The notes beneath the pieces are model-generated. The model was not told the DNA's origin. It searched no databases and saw only the letters and a program-made list of their open reading frames with translations. The position numbers were made by a program, and so were the translations under genes. From CAVVAL01 sp963740215 (lineage in GTDB: Bacteria; Actinomycetota; Actinomycetes; Mycobacteriales; Cryptosporangiaceae): a DNA stretch of 64,000 nt. Positions 9,557 to 18,308 of this stretch are shown here, in pieces. Positions within the stretch are counted from its first letter, which is position 1. Each line of letters begins with the position of its first letter. The stretch lies in contig CAVUDJ010000015.1 in NCBI GenBank assembly GCA_963740215.1, forward strand, positions 1 to 64,000, in the 5' to 3' direction.

Positions 9557-10665
9557 GCTGCCGGCACCCCTACCTTCATGCCTTCGACCACTCCCGTGCC
9601 GGTGATCTCCACCCTGCCGTTGGCGAAGACGCCGAGTTCGACCTTGACGATGCTCTTCCTGCCGCCGTCGGCGACTGCCTCGACTCCGTAGCCGCCCTCG
9701 GCCAGTGCGAGTAGCGCGTTCACGGGCACGGTGAGCACGCCCTTGTGTTCGGTGCCGCGGAAGCCGACCGTCACGGGTGCGCCGTCAAGGCTGCCGATGG
9801 CGGCGGGCTTGTCCAAGGTAACGGTGACGGGGATGGTGGCTTTTCCCGGGCTGTTCTCCCCGCCGCCGTTGTCACCGGACTTGGTGGCGGTGGTACCGAC
9901 TCCGGTGATCCTTCCCGCGGTGGACTTCCCGTCGGGTAGCCCGACGGTAACGGTGCTTCCCTTGACCGCGAGCGTGGACCTGGCGACCGGCAGGTCGACA
10001 GTCACCCGCTTGTTCGTGCTCGTCGCGGTCAGGACCTCCCCTGCCGCCGGAGCGCCGATCCTGGCCGTGACTTCCGCGACCCGGATGGGCCCGGGCAGCA
10101 CGACTGCATCACCGAGCCCGAGCCTGCCGGTCTGCTCTGCACCTCTCTTCTTCTGCCATTTCTTGACCGCCGCAGCGGTTGCGCGGGTGAAGCTGTTGTC
10201 GACGCTGATGCCGTCGCCATAGCCGAGCGCCTGCAGGTTCTTCTCCAGTATCTGCACGTCCGGGCCGTCGGCGACGCCAGCGGCCAGCTCGCGCCAGAAC
10301 GGGGTCACCCCGTACAGCAGCGGCACCTGCTGGTTGTCCCTGCCATACACCTGCTGTCCGCGCGTGATGGTCTCGCCCGGTTGGGGAAGCCGGGTCACCG
10401 TGCCGCTTTCGCCAGCGATGACGGAGGAGGAACCCGCATAGCCGAGCTGGCCATCGATCTGCTGGGTCTCCACCAGTGTTTCCCTGGTCACCGGCACTGT
10501 GGACTCGGGTTTGCCAGCAGCGGGCGCGCTATCGCCGGTGCCGGCGGTCATGACGAGGGTGCCGCCGGCGGCGGCGGTGGCGGCCGTGGCCGCGAGCACC
10601 ACCAGCACCGTCCTGCGCGTCCTCGACCTGGGCCGCCGCTCGGCGCTCAAGGTCGGGTCACTCAC
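9553..10665 (-). CDS. MacA-like membrane adaptor with peptidoglycan-binding domain
   Basis: About 370 residues from GTG 10665, chosen because GTGA overlaps the stop of the lipoprotein gene and GGGAGG lies upstream. There is an N-terminal membrane helix (TVLVVLAATAATAAAGGTLV), then VPVTRETLVETQQIDGQLGY, typical of adaptors where the beta-barrel hairpin begins. A PG_binding_1 domain (VQILEKNLQALGYGDG…FTRATAAAVKKWQK) replaces the coiled coil, followed by a beta-barrel half. Actinobacterial MacA-like proteins have this layout. It probably links the MacB-type permease to the cell wall or the lipoprotein. Confidence 0.87.
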   Translation of the reverse strand: MSDPTLSAERRPRSRTRRTVLVVLAATAATAAAGGTLVMTAGTGDSAPAAGKPESTVPVTRETLVETQQIDGQLGYAGSSSVIAGESGTVTRLPQPGETITRGQQVYGRDNQQVPLLYGVTPFWRELAAGVADGPDVQILEKNLQALGYGDGISVDNSFTRATAAAVKKWQKKRGAEQTGRLGLGDAVVLPGPIRVAEVTARIGAPAAGEVLTATSTNKRVTVDLPVARSTLAVKGSTVTVGLPDGKSTAGRITGVGTTATKSGDNGGGENSPGKATIPVTVTLDKPAAIGSLDGAPVTVGFRGTEHKGVLTVPVNALLALAEGGYGVEAVADGGRKSIVKVELGVFANGRVEITGTGVVEGMKVGVPAA

Positions 10666-11198
10666 TTGGCGCCTCCCGGAACCTCGCGCTCGCACTTGTC
10701 CATCGCCGCCCGGAGTTGCGGGGTCATCTGGGGGGCGTTCAGCGGCTGCCCGGAAACGGGGTCGGACCAGTCGATGCCGTTGTCGCGCATGCATTTGGCG
10801 AACTGCAGCCGGTACTTCTGCTGCTGGGGGTCGTCGGGGTCCGCCCCGGTCGCGCCGCTCGCCCCGCTGTTGTACTGCTTGCACTTCTCCATCGCCGCCT
10901 GCAGTGTGGGGGCGTCGCCGTTGCCGGGCATCCTGATCGCGCCGGTGGTGGGATCGGGGTCCTGCACGTCAACCCCGTTGTCTCGCAGGCACTTCGTCCA
11001 CCTGGTCAGATCCTCCGAACCGCCTGAGGTGGAGGCGGTCGCCGCCGGCTTGGCATCGCCCTGACCGTTGGCGCTGGCGACTCCGTTCTGCGACTGCCCC
11101 GAGGCACCGCATCCGGCCAGCGCGAGGCTCCCAGCAAGGACCAGTCCGATTCCCGCTGTCCGCGTCGAACACCGGCCAACTGTCGTCGCAATGCGCAT
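10662..11198 (-). CDS. Lipoprotein with duplicated Cys-containing repeat
   Basis: A 178-residue lipoprotein with signal peptide and lipobox ALAGC (Cys30). The mature part holds two related units, TKCLRDNGVDVQDPDP and AKCMRDNGIDWSDP, each followed by a second Cys in a KC or DKC context; each half probably makes one disulfide. Such proteins are regularly the first gene of actinobacterial MacAB-like operons. It likely sits on the outer face of the membrane as an accessory or substrate-binding part of the exporter. First gene of the operon; its promoter lies in the divergent region with the response regulator. Confidence 0.85.
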   Translation of the reverse strand: MRIATTVGRCSTRTAGIGLVLAGSLALAGCGASGQSQNGVASANGQGDAKPAATASTSGGSEDLTRWTKCLRDNGVDVQDPDPTTGAIRMPGNGDAPTLQAAMEKCKQYNSGASGATGADPDDPQQQKYRLQFAKCMRDNGIDWSDPVSGQPLNAPQMTPQLRAAMDKCEREVPGGAK

Positions 11199-11308
11199 GT
11201 CAACTCCTGTATTTCGCTCACGCGGTCGGCGAGCACCGGCCGCGTCGACAGTTGTACGGGCGCGGATGTTTCACCGGCGTTTCATGCGGCGCTCGTCGCA
11301 ATAGGATT

Positions 11309-11337
11309 GGTTCAAATGGTCCCCGCGAAATTGAACC
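11309..11337. promoter_or_regulatory. Inverted repeat in divergent promoter region
   Basis: GGTTCAA (11309-11315) and TTGAACC (11331-11337) form a spaced perfect inverted repeat between the lipoprotein operon and the response-regulator gene. GTTTCA repeats flank it. It is a candidate binding site for the OmpR-type regulator encoded next door; this is inference from position and symmetry. Confidence 0.45.
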
Positions 11338-11418
11338 CAACCGCAGTTATGCCGATGAAACACCCCCGGTGGTACCGTGAAAAACATCCTGACAACACAT
11401 GCCCGACGGAGGGTGGCA

Positions 11419-12087
11419 ATGCGCGTACTCGTCGTGGAGGACGAGAAGACCCTCGCCGGGTACATCGTCGAAGGGCTGCGTGATCAGGCGATGTCCGTCG
11501 ACGTCGCCCACGACGGCACCGTGGCGATGGACAAGCTCGCCGCTGATTGCTACGACGTGGTCGTACTGGATCGGGACCTACCAGGCACGCACGGCGACGA
11601 GGTCTGCCAATGGCTCGTCGAGCAGGGCGGACGGACCCGGGTGCTGATGCTCACCGCGATGGCCGAGGTCGGTGAACGGGTCGCTGGGCTGCGGCTAGGA
11701 GCGGACGACTACCTCGGCAAACCCTTCGACTTCGACGAGCTGGTCGCCAGGCTGGACGCACTCGGCCGCCGTTCCCAACCGGCCACGCCGCCAGTGCTGA
11801 ACCGCGGCGGCGTCGTGCTCGACTCACCACGCCGGCACGTTTCACGCGACGGCAGGTTGCTATCGCTATCGAATAAGGAATTCGGTGTCCTGGCGATGCT
11901 CATGGCCGCAGACGGCGCGATCGTCAGTGCTGAGGAATTGCTCCGTGCCGTATGGGACGAGAATGCGGACCCTTTCACGAATGCGGTACGGGTAACCCTG
12001 TGTCGATTACGCGCCAAACTCGGCGAGCCCGGTGTTATCGTGACCCTCCCAGGTGTCGGCTACAGAATGACCGGCACCGAATGCTGA
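11419..12087 (+). CDS. OmpR/PhoB-family response regulator
   Basis: 222 residues from ATG 11419 (GGAGGG upstream). The receiver domain MRVLVVEDEKTLAGY has phospho-acceptor Asp51 (VVVLDRDLPG), switch Thr in MLTA and Lys101 (LGKPFDFDEL). The C-terminal winged helix (LSLSNKEFGVLAMLMAADGA … AVRVTLCRLRAKLG … VGYRM) is of OmpR type. It overlaps the kinase start (ATGCTGA at 12081-12087). Divergent from the MacAB-like operon, it probably switches that operon on when the kinase senses cell-envelope stress or an antibiotic. Confidence 0.93.
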   Translation: MRVLVVEDEKTLAGYIVEGLRDQAMSVDVAHDGTVAMDKLAADCYDVVVLDRDLPGTHGDEVCQWLVEQGGRTRVLMLTAMAEVGERVAGLRLGADDYLGKPFDFDELVARLDALGRRSQPATPPVLNRGGVVLDSPRRHVSRDGRLLSLSNKEFGVLAMLMAADGAIVSAEELLRAVWDENADPFTNAVRVTLCRLRAKLGEPGVIVTLPGVGYRMTGTEC

Positions 12088-13259
12088 GCCGCCTTACGCT
12101 GCGAGCGAGGCTTACCCTCCTCCACACCGGCGTGTTCCTGGCGGTCAGCGTGGTGGTCCTCACGATGGTCTACGTCCAGAACCGGGTCGTGATCCTGGAG
12201 CTCGACGCTGTCCTCAGGCCCGGCGAGGAGATGAGATCGACCTCGGGCGGGGCAGCGGTGCCGGCACCCCCGGGCGTGCGCAGCGGACTCGCGATCCAGA
12301 AGAACCACGCGCTGACCACGCTGCTCAGTCAGTGGATCGTGGCACTGGCCGTGATGACGGTGATCGTTGGTCTGCTGGGGTGGTGGGTGACCGGGCGGGT
12401 GCTGAACCGGGTCCACCAGATGACCGCCCAGGCACGGCGCATCTCCACGGTGAACCTGCACGAGCGGATCGCGGTCCAGGGGCCCGAGGACGAGATCAAG
12501 GAACTCTCAGACACCTTCGACGCCCTGCTGGCGCGACTGGACGACACGTTCCACTCCCAGCGACGGTTCATCGCCAACGCGGCCCATGAACTGCGCACCC
12601 CGCTCGCGGTCGCCCGCACCACGCTTCAGGTCGGGCTCGCCTCGACCAACCCGGACCGGGTAAGCCGCGTACGCGAGGAGCTGCTCCGCAACAACGACCG
12701 CTGCGTTGCGCTGATCAACGGACTGCTCACCTTGGCGCGCGGCGAACAAGGGCTGCACCGGCGGGAGACCGTGGAACTCGACACGATCGCCCGCCACGTG
12801 ATCACCGAGTTGACCGCCACCGACCCGGTCGACGCACCCCGGCTCCGGCTCGACGCACCCACCAGGTGCACCGTGCTCGGCGATCCGCTGCTGCTCGGCC
12901 AGCTCGTGCACAACCTGGCGGACAACGCCATGCGCTACAACGTGCCCGACGGCGACGTCCTGATCGAGGTCGCCGCCAGGGGATGCCTGACGATCAGCAA
13001 CACAGGCCCGGTGATCGCCGATGACGAAACCGAAGCCCTGTTCGAGCCGTTCCACCGGGGCAGCGCCGAACGCACCGGCCGGACGGACGGGGCCGGGCTG
13101 GGACTGTCTATCGTGCGGGCCATCGCCAGCGTCCACGACGGCCAGGTCACCGCCCGGCCACGAAACGGTGGAGGCCTCATCGTCGAGGTAACCATCCCTG
13201 CCACCCAGGTCACGACCGCAGAAGCGCGCAGAGTCCAGGGTCCCGGATTTCGTCCCTAG
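12081..13259 (+). CDS. Membrane sensor histidine kinase
   Basis: About 392 residues. Two membrane helices (roughly 10-32 and 82-104) frame a short outside sensor of about 50 residues, as in VanS/CseC-like kinases that sense within or at the membrane. A HAMP region (RVHQMTAQARRISTVNLHER) follows, then HisKA with phospho-acceptor His169 in NAAHELRTPLAV, and a HATPase domain with N box (LVHNLADNAMRYN) and G boxes ending GAGLGLSIVRAIASVH. Cognate partner of the overlapping response regulator. Confidence 0.93.
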   Translation: MLSRLTLRARLTLLHTGVFLAVSVVVLTMVYVQNRVVILELDAVLRPGEEMRSTSGGAAVPAPPGVRSGLAIQKNHALTTLLSQWIVALAVMTVIVGLLGWWVTGRVLNRVHQMTAQARRISTVNLHERIAVQGPEDEIKELSDTFDALLARLDDTFHSQRRFIANAAHELRTPLAVARTTLQVGLASTNPDRVSRVREELLRNNDRCVALINGLLTLARGEQGLHRRETVELDTIARHVITELTATDPVDAPRLRLDAPTRCTVLGDPLLLGQLVHNLADNAMRYNVPDGDVLIEVAARGCLTISNTGPVIADDETEALFEPFHRGSAERTGRTDGAGLGLSIVRAIASVHDGQVTARPRNGGGLIVEVTIPATQVTTAEARRVQGPGFRP

Positions 13260-13280
13260 AACACCCGGGTACTGCGACCG

Positions 13281-14285
13281 CTAGTCCGACGAGAACGCCG
13301 CGTCGAACGCCGCCGACGGCGGTTCGATCGCCGCCAGCCGCCTGGCGAACGCGAGCGCCTCGGGCGCGCCGAGGAGCCGGTCCATGCCGGCGTCCTCCCA
13401 CTCGATCGAGATCGGCCCGTCGTACCCGATCGAGTTCAGCGCGCGGAAGCAGTCCTCCCAGGGAACGTCGCCGTGCCCGAGTGAGACGAAGTCCCAGGAG
13501 CGCCGCGGATCGCCCCAGGGCAGGTGGGACGACAACCGCCCGCGACGCCCGTCGGCACGGCGCAGCCGGGTGTCCTTGCAGTCGACGTGGTAGATCCGGT
13601 CGGCGAAGTCTGCCAGGAAGCCGGCCGGGTCCAGGTCCTGCCAGAGCATGTGCGACGGGTCCCAGTTGAGGCCGAACGCGGGCCGCCGTCCGATCGCCTC
13701 CAGAGTGCGGGCGGTCGTCCAGTAGTCGTAGGCGATCTCGCTCGGATGCACCTCCAGCGCGAACCGCACGCCTACCTCGTCGAATGTGTCGAGGATCGGG
13801 TTCCACCGGTCGGCGAACTCGGCGTACCCGCCGTCGATCGTGGCTGCGGACACCGGCGGGAACATCGCCACGGTGTGCCAGATCGGCGATCCGGTGAACC
13901 CGACGACGCTGCTCACACCGAGCTTGGCGGCGGCGCGCGCGGTGTCGGCCATCTCGCGCGCGGCACGGATCCGGACCTCCTCGGGGTTGCCGGAGCCCCA
14001 GATCCGTGCCGGCAGGATCGCCCGGTGCCGCTCGTCGACCGGGTCGCAGACGGCCTGGCCGACCAGGTGGTTGGAGATCGCCCACACCCCGAGGCGGTAC
14101 TTCTCCAGCGTCTCGCGCGTGCGCGCCACGTACCGGTCGTCGGCCAGCGCCTTGTCGACCTCGAAGTGGTCACCCCAGCAGGCGATCTCCAACCCGTCGT
14201 AACCCCACTCCGACGCGAGCCGGCACACCTCCTCGAACGGCAGGTCGGCCCACTGGCCGGTGAACAGGGTGATCGGTCGCGCCAT
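13281..14285 (-). CDS. Sugar phosphate isomerase/epimerase (AP-endonuclease-2 TIM barrel)
   Basis: 334 residues from ATG 14285; AAGGAG lies 7 nt upstream, which decides this start over the in-frame codon at 14300. It is a TIM barrel of the IolE/xylose-isomerase-like group: YDGLEIACWGDHFEV near the start, metal-ligand type residues in FALEVHPSE, NWDPSHMLW, YHVDCKD and SIEWEDAG. Such enzymes rearrange keto sugars, inosose or 3-keto-glycoside products using a divalent metal. Last gene of the eight-gene operon, 11 nt after the ThuA/dehydrogenase gene. Confidence 0.85.
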   Translation of the reverse strand: MARPITLFTGQWADLPFEEVCRLASEWGYDGLEIACWGDHFEVDKALADDRYVARTRETLEKYRLGVWAISNHLVGQAVCDPVDERHRAILPARIWGSGNPEEVRIRAAREMADTARAAAKLGVSSVVGFTGSPIWHTVAMFPPVSAATIDGGYAEFADRWNPILDTFDEVGVRFALEVHPSEIAYDYWTTARTLEAIGRRPAFGLNWDPSHMLWQDLDPAGFLADFADRIYHVDCKDTRLRRADGRRGRLSSHLPWGDPRRSWDFVSLGHGDVPWEDCFRALNSIGYDGPISIEWEDAGMDRLLGAPEALAFARRLAAIEPPSAAFDAAFSSD

Positions 14286-14296
14286 CACGCACTCCT

Positions 14297-17200
14297 TCAC
14301 TCAGGTGACCGGCGCCAGCCGCCACCGCTGGTTGTCTCGCCGCCGACTCCCGGTCCGGTGAAGCTGATCGAGTCCACGTCGAACCGGTTCGCCTGCGCCG
14401 ACCGGAATACCAGGAACAGGTTGTGGGTGCCGCCCAGCGCACTCACCGGAGTGGCCGGCAGGCTCTCGTAGTCGTCCCAGCCGCCGGTGTTGGGCACGCT
14501 CGTGGTGGCGAGCAGCTGCCCGGTGGGCGAGCCGGCGCGCAGCTCGATCGTGCCGCCGCCGTACGGGGAGGACACCCGGTAGGACACGCCGTCGATGCCC
14601 TGCAGGCTCATCGGCGTGAACGAGATCCAGTCGCCGGGCGAGACGTCGCCTATCCGCTTGCCGTTCTCGGCACCGTCCTGGTCCACGACGCGGATCCCGG
14701 CCGAACCGGTGAAGTACTCCGCCTGCTTGTGCTTGGGCTGGAGCTTGACGGACTTGGTGGCGCTCAGCCCGCCGGAGTCGGTGTAGGTCGCGGCGAGGAC
14801 GAAGAACGTGTTGGCGTACTCGCCGTGGTCGGACTCTGTCGACGCCACCCCTGAGCAGCCGTTGAAGCTGCCCGTGTCGTGGCTGTGGTCGTCGTGGCCG
14901 ATCGCGGTCACCACGCTCACCCGGGAGCAGTCGACCTCTCCGCCGTCCGGGTCGGCGACCGAGACGGTGTAGGCGACCCGGTCACCCCAGGCGAACTGGC
15001 CCCCGTCCGGCGGCAGGTCGAACCGCACGGTCGGTGCCGTGTTGCCCACGGTGATCGGCACCTGCGCCCTGCCGGTGGCGCCGCCCGCGTCGGTGACGGT
15101 CAGCACCGCCGTGTACGTGCCGTCGGCCGTGTAGGTGTGGCTCGCCGTGGCCGCGGTAGCGTCGGTCGTCCCGTCGCCGGTGAAGTCCCACGCGTACCGG
15201 ATCGCGTCACCGTCCGGATCGTTGGACCCGGCCGCGGTGAACCGGACGGTCAGCGGCGCCCTGCCGGAGGTGGGGTTCGCCGCCGCCTTCGCCACCGGCG
15301 CGCGGTTCCCGGCCACGTGGTCGATGCGGTAGATGCCACCGCCGGTGTTTCCCGACCCCCACTCGACGACGTAGAGGGACCCGTCCGGTCCGAACGTGAG
15401 GTGCATGGGCGAACTCAGCGTGAAGTCCGACAGCATCTTGCTCACCTTGAGCACGTTGCCGCTGGCATCGAGGCGCATCTCGGCGATGTAGTCGCGGCTC
15501 CACTCGAAGAACAGCGGCGTCTTGTCGAAGTACGCCGGGAACTTCGTGGCCGACGGGTTGCGCGGGTCGTACCGGTAGAACGGGCCGCCCATCGGCGCCG
15601 CGCCCCGGCCGCCGCCGCTCATCTCCGGCCACTCGGGCGTGTTGCTGTAGGTGTACCAGACGGTCGCCGCCCTCGACGCCGGCAGGTTCCTCAGCCCGGT
15701 GTTGTTCGGCGAGTCGTTGACCAGCGCTCCGCAGTCGAACTTCTGCCCGGAGGTGCCGGTCGCGAAGTCGTAGTCGTTGAACGGGGTGTTGTTGCCCACG
15801 CAGTACGGCCAGCCGTAGTTGCCCGGCTGCTTGACGAGGTTCCACTCCACGGTTCCCTCGGGGCCACGGTCCGGGTCGGCCCCGCCGGCGTCCGGACCGT
15901 AGTCGGCGAGGGAGATCCAGCCGGTCACCGGGTCGACGTGGAAGCGGAACGGGTTCCGCAGGCCCATCGCGTAGATCTCCGGGCGAGTGCCGGCCGTGCC
16001 GGGCGCGAACAGGTTGCCGGCCGGGATCGTGTACGCGCCGTCCGGCTCCGGGTGGATGCGGAGGAGCTTGCCGCGCAGGTCGTTGGTGTTCGCCGAGCTG
16101 CCCTGGGCGTCGTACTTGCGCCGGCCGGGCCGCTCGTCGATCGGTGCGTAACCGTCGGAGGCGAACGGGTTCACGTCGTCGCCGACTCCGATGTAGAGGT
16201 TGCCGCCAGGCCCGAACGCGAGCCCGCCGCCGGTATGGCCGGGCTCGTCGGAGTCACGGTACGCGGGGATGTCCAGCAGCCGCTGCTCGCTGCCCAGGTC
16301 GAGCGTGTTGCCGCTCAGCGTGAATCGGGAGACCCGGGTGACCTCGGCCGCGCCGGCCGGCGAGTAGGCGAGGTAGAGGCGCCGGTTGCTCGCGAACGCT
16401 GGATCCAGCGCGAGCCCGACCAGGCCATCCTCGCCGCCCTTGTAGACGTTCAGCGTGCCGGCCGTCGAGATCGCACCGCTGGTGCTGATGACCTTGAGCT
16501 GACCGCCGCGCTGGATGTAGAAGACGCGGCCGTCCCTCGCCACGTCGAGCTGCATCGGCTCGTCGGGCGCGCTGTCGAGGGTCACCTTCTGGTACCTGTT
16601 CCACACCGTGCCGCCGCAGTCGCCGGGCTGCGATCCGGCAGCCCACTCGACGCCGCCGGTCACGTGCTGGCGGAACAGCGGCTCGCTGTAGGCCGAGGCC
16701 TCGTGTCCCATCGCGGTGGCCCAGACGCGCCCGCCCTCGGCCGCGCGGCACCACGAGATCGGGTGGTCGTGACCCATCTTGCTCGAACCCGCGTCGTAGC
16801 TGGTCTCGTCGGCGGTGACGAGGACGTGCACCTTGCCGCGGCTGTTCTTGTCGAAGTTGTACCACTCCTCCGTGCGCTGCCAGCGCTCCGGCAGCCCGGC
16901 CGTCGACGGGTGCACGCGGTCGGCCACCTTGGCGCGACCGGGCACGGTGGCCGAGTGCGCGGTCATGTGCGCGCCGGCCATGACGACCTCGTCCCACCAC
17001 GGGAACTCTGCCTCGATGTTCATGTCGGTGGCGTTGTGGACCGCGACGATGCCACCACCGCCCCGCACGTAGTCCTGCACGGCGGCGCGCTGCGCGTCGG
17101 TGTCCCAGACCATGCCGGACGTCTGGAACATGATCACGACGTCGAACGTGGCGAGCTCGGCGTCGTTGAACACCGCCGGGTTCTCGGTGTGGACGAGCGT

Positions 17201-17398
17201 GAAGCCATGGTCGGCGGCCATCTGCTTGAACATCGCCACGCCGGCCGGGATCGAGGCATGCCGATAGGCGCCCGCGGCGGTCTTGGTGAACAGCAGCGCG
17301 CGGAAGTCGGCGTCGTGGGCGCGGGCCGGTGTGGCGACAGCGGTACTGCCGAGGAGAAGGACGAGGAGGGCCAAGAGCGTGCGGAAGCGGTGGGTCAT
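14297..17398 (-). CDS. Secreted ThuA - PQQ-type sugar dehydrogenase - PKD - CBM fusion
   Basis: 1033 residues, full length in one frame. Order: Sec signal peptide (cleavage near ATPARA|HDADF, residue 27); ThuA domain about 32-245 (RALLFTKTAAGAYRHASIP … IVAVHNATD … WYNFDKNSRGKVHVLVTADE); glucose/sorbosone dehydrogenase-type six-bladed propeller about 270-690 (EDGLVGLALDPAF, GPGGNLYIGVGDD, NTNDLRGKLLRIHPEPDG, AMGLRNPFRFHVDP, GNYGWPYC); PKD domain about 700-785; a further Ig-like module; CBM6-like jelly roll about 895-1020. ThuA proteins act on trehalose or 3-keto-disaccharide derivatives; the propeller resembles PQQ-dependent (AA12-like) pyranose dehydrogenases. It sits in an operon with an ABC sugar importer and two isomerases, so it probably oxidises or processes glycosides outside the cell. 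Cofactor use is inferred. Confidence 0.85.
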   Translation of the reverse strand: MTHRFRTLLALLVLLLGSTAVATPARAHDADFRALLFTKTAAGAYRHASIPAGVAMFKQMAADHGFTLVHTENPAVFNDAELATFDVVIMFQTSGMVWDTDAQRAAVQDYVRGGGGIVAVHNATDMNIEAEFPWWDEVVMAGAHMTAHSATVPGRAKVADRVHPSTAGLPERWQRTEEWYNFDKNSRGKVHVLVTADETSYDAGSSKMGHDHPISWCRAAEGGRVWATAMGHEASAYSEPLFRQHVTGGVEWAAGSQPGDCGGTVWNRYQKVTLDSAPDEPMQLDVARDGRVFYIQRGGQLKVISTSGAISTAGTLNVYKGGEDGLVGLALDPAFASNRRLYLAYSPAGAAEVTRVSRFTLSGNTLDLGSEQRLLDIPAYRDSDEPGHTGGGLAFGPGGNLYIGVGDDVNPFASDGYAPIDERPGRRKYDAQGSSANTNDLRGKLLRIHPEPDGAYTIPAGNLFAPGTAGTRPEIYAMGLRNPFRFHVDPVTGWISLADYGPDAGGADPDRGPEGTVEWNLVKQPGNYGWPYCVGNNTPFNDYDFATGTSGQKFDCGALVNDSPNNTGLRNLPASRAATVWYTYSNTPEWPEMSGGGRGAAPMGGPFYRYDPRNPSATKFPAYFDKTPLFFEWSRDYIAEMRLDASGNVLKVSKMLSDFTLSSPMHLTFGPDGSLYVVEWGSGNTGGGIYRIDHVAGNRAPVAKAAANPTSGRAPLTVRFTAAGSNDPDGDAIRYAWDFTGDGTTDATAATASHTYTADGTYTAVLTVTDAGGATGRAQVPITVGNTAPTVRFDLPPDGGQFAWGDRVAYTVSVADPDGGEVDCSRVSVVTAIGHDDHSHDTGSFNGCSGVASTESDHGEYANTFFVLAATYTDSGGLSATKSVKLQPKHKQAEYFTGSAGIRVVDQDGAENGKRIGDVSPGDWISFTPMSLQGIDGVSYRVSSPYGGGTIELRAGSPTGQLLATTSVPNTGGWDDYESLPATPVSALGGTHNLFLVFRSAQANRFDVDSISFTGPGVGGETTSGGGWRRSPE

Positions 17399-17422
17399 CG
17401 CGTGCTCCGGAGGTGGTGGGTT

Positions 17423-18292
17423 TCACGCAGAGGGTTCGGCGACGGACCGGCGCAGGAACGCGAGCCCGTCCACGGCGAGCGCGTCCTGGCTCGCCGCGAG
17501 CGGGCGCCAGATCGAGGCGGCGGTCGCGATGCTCTGGTTGTGGGCGGTGAACGATTCGATGCAGAGCGGGCCCGTGTAGCCGGTGTCGCGCAGGGCACCG
17601 ATCAGCGCCGGCCAGTCGAGGTGGTCGGCGCCCGGCGCACCACGGTCGTTGGCGCAGACCTGGACGTGGGCGAGGCGGGGCCCGGCCGCGCGGATGGCCG
17701 CGGCCGGGTCCCGTTCCTCGATGTTGAGGTGGTACGTGTCGAGGGCCAGGCCGATGCCCTCGGGCGGTAGCCCGTCGAGCGCGTCGAGGGCCTGCTCGAC
17801 GGTGTTGAGGAGGCTGGTCTCGTAGCGGTTGAGCGGCTCGACCGCGATTTGCACGTCGCGCTCGGCCGCGTAGTGCACCACCGGTTCGAGGTTGGCGCGC
17901 AGCTCGGCGTAGCAGGCCGCGCGCTCCTCGGACGACATTCGCCAGGTGCGCCCGACCGAGGCGTACGCCGGGCCGGCGACGACCGCGCTGCCCACCGTGG
18001 CCGCCACGTCCACACAGGTCCGGAGGTAGTCCTGAGTGGACCTCACGACATCGGACGCGGCGGCGACGAGCTCGCGGCCCGGCGGCATGACGAGCACGAC
18101 GGTCGCCGCCAGGCCCAGCTCGCCGAGCAGCGCCGCGGCCTTGCCCGGCTGCCAGTCACCGGGCTGCTCGACGGGCAGCTCGATGACGTCGAAGCCGAAC
18201 CCGGCGATCCGCGGGGCCAGTTCGGCCAGCACGGCGTCCGTCAGCGGCGAACACCAGATCCAGGTGTTGGCCCCGATGGCGTAGCGGTGCAC
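17423..18292 (-). CDS. Sugar phosphate isomerase/epimerase (tagatose/psicose 3-epimerase-like)
   Basis: 289 residues. TIM barrel with GFDVIELPVEQPGDW near the start and four metal-site blocks typical of D-tagatose/D-psicose 3-epimerases: VEPLNRYETS (first Glu), ALDTYHLNIEE (Asp and His), AHVQVCANDRGAPGADHLDW (His) and CIESFTAHN (last Glu). It probably epimerises keto sugars at C3 in the cytoplasm, downstream of the Gfo/Idh oxidoreductase. Located 16 nt after the binding-protein gene and 24 nt before the ThuA fusion in the same operon. Confidence 0.87.
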   Translation of the reverse strand: MHRYAIGANTWIWCSPLTDAVLAELAPRIAGFGFDVIELPVEQPGDWQPGKAAALLGELGLAATVVLVMPPGRELVAAASDVVRSTQDYLRTCVDVAATVGSAVVAGPAYASVGRTWRMSSEERAACYAELRANLEPVVHYAAERDVQIAVEPLNRYETSLLNTVEQALDALDGLPPEGIGLALDTYHLNIEERDPAAAIRAAGPRLAHVQVCANDRGAPGADHLDWPALIGALRDTGYTGPLCIESFTAHNQSIATAASIWRPLAASQDALAVDGLAFLRRSVAEPSA

Positions 18293-18308
18293 CGTGTGCT
18301 CCCCTCGG

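Noticed and set aside
14879..17770. 963-codon plus-strand open frame
   Set aside because: Antisense shadow of the ThuA-dehydrogenase fusion; Arg/Val/Gly-rich composition without motifs, typical of high-GC DNA.
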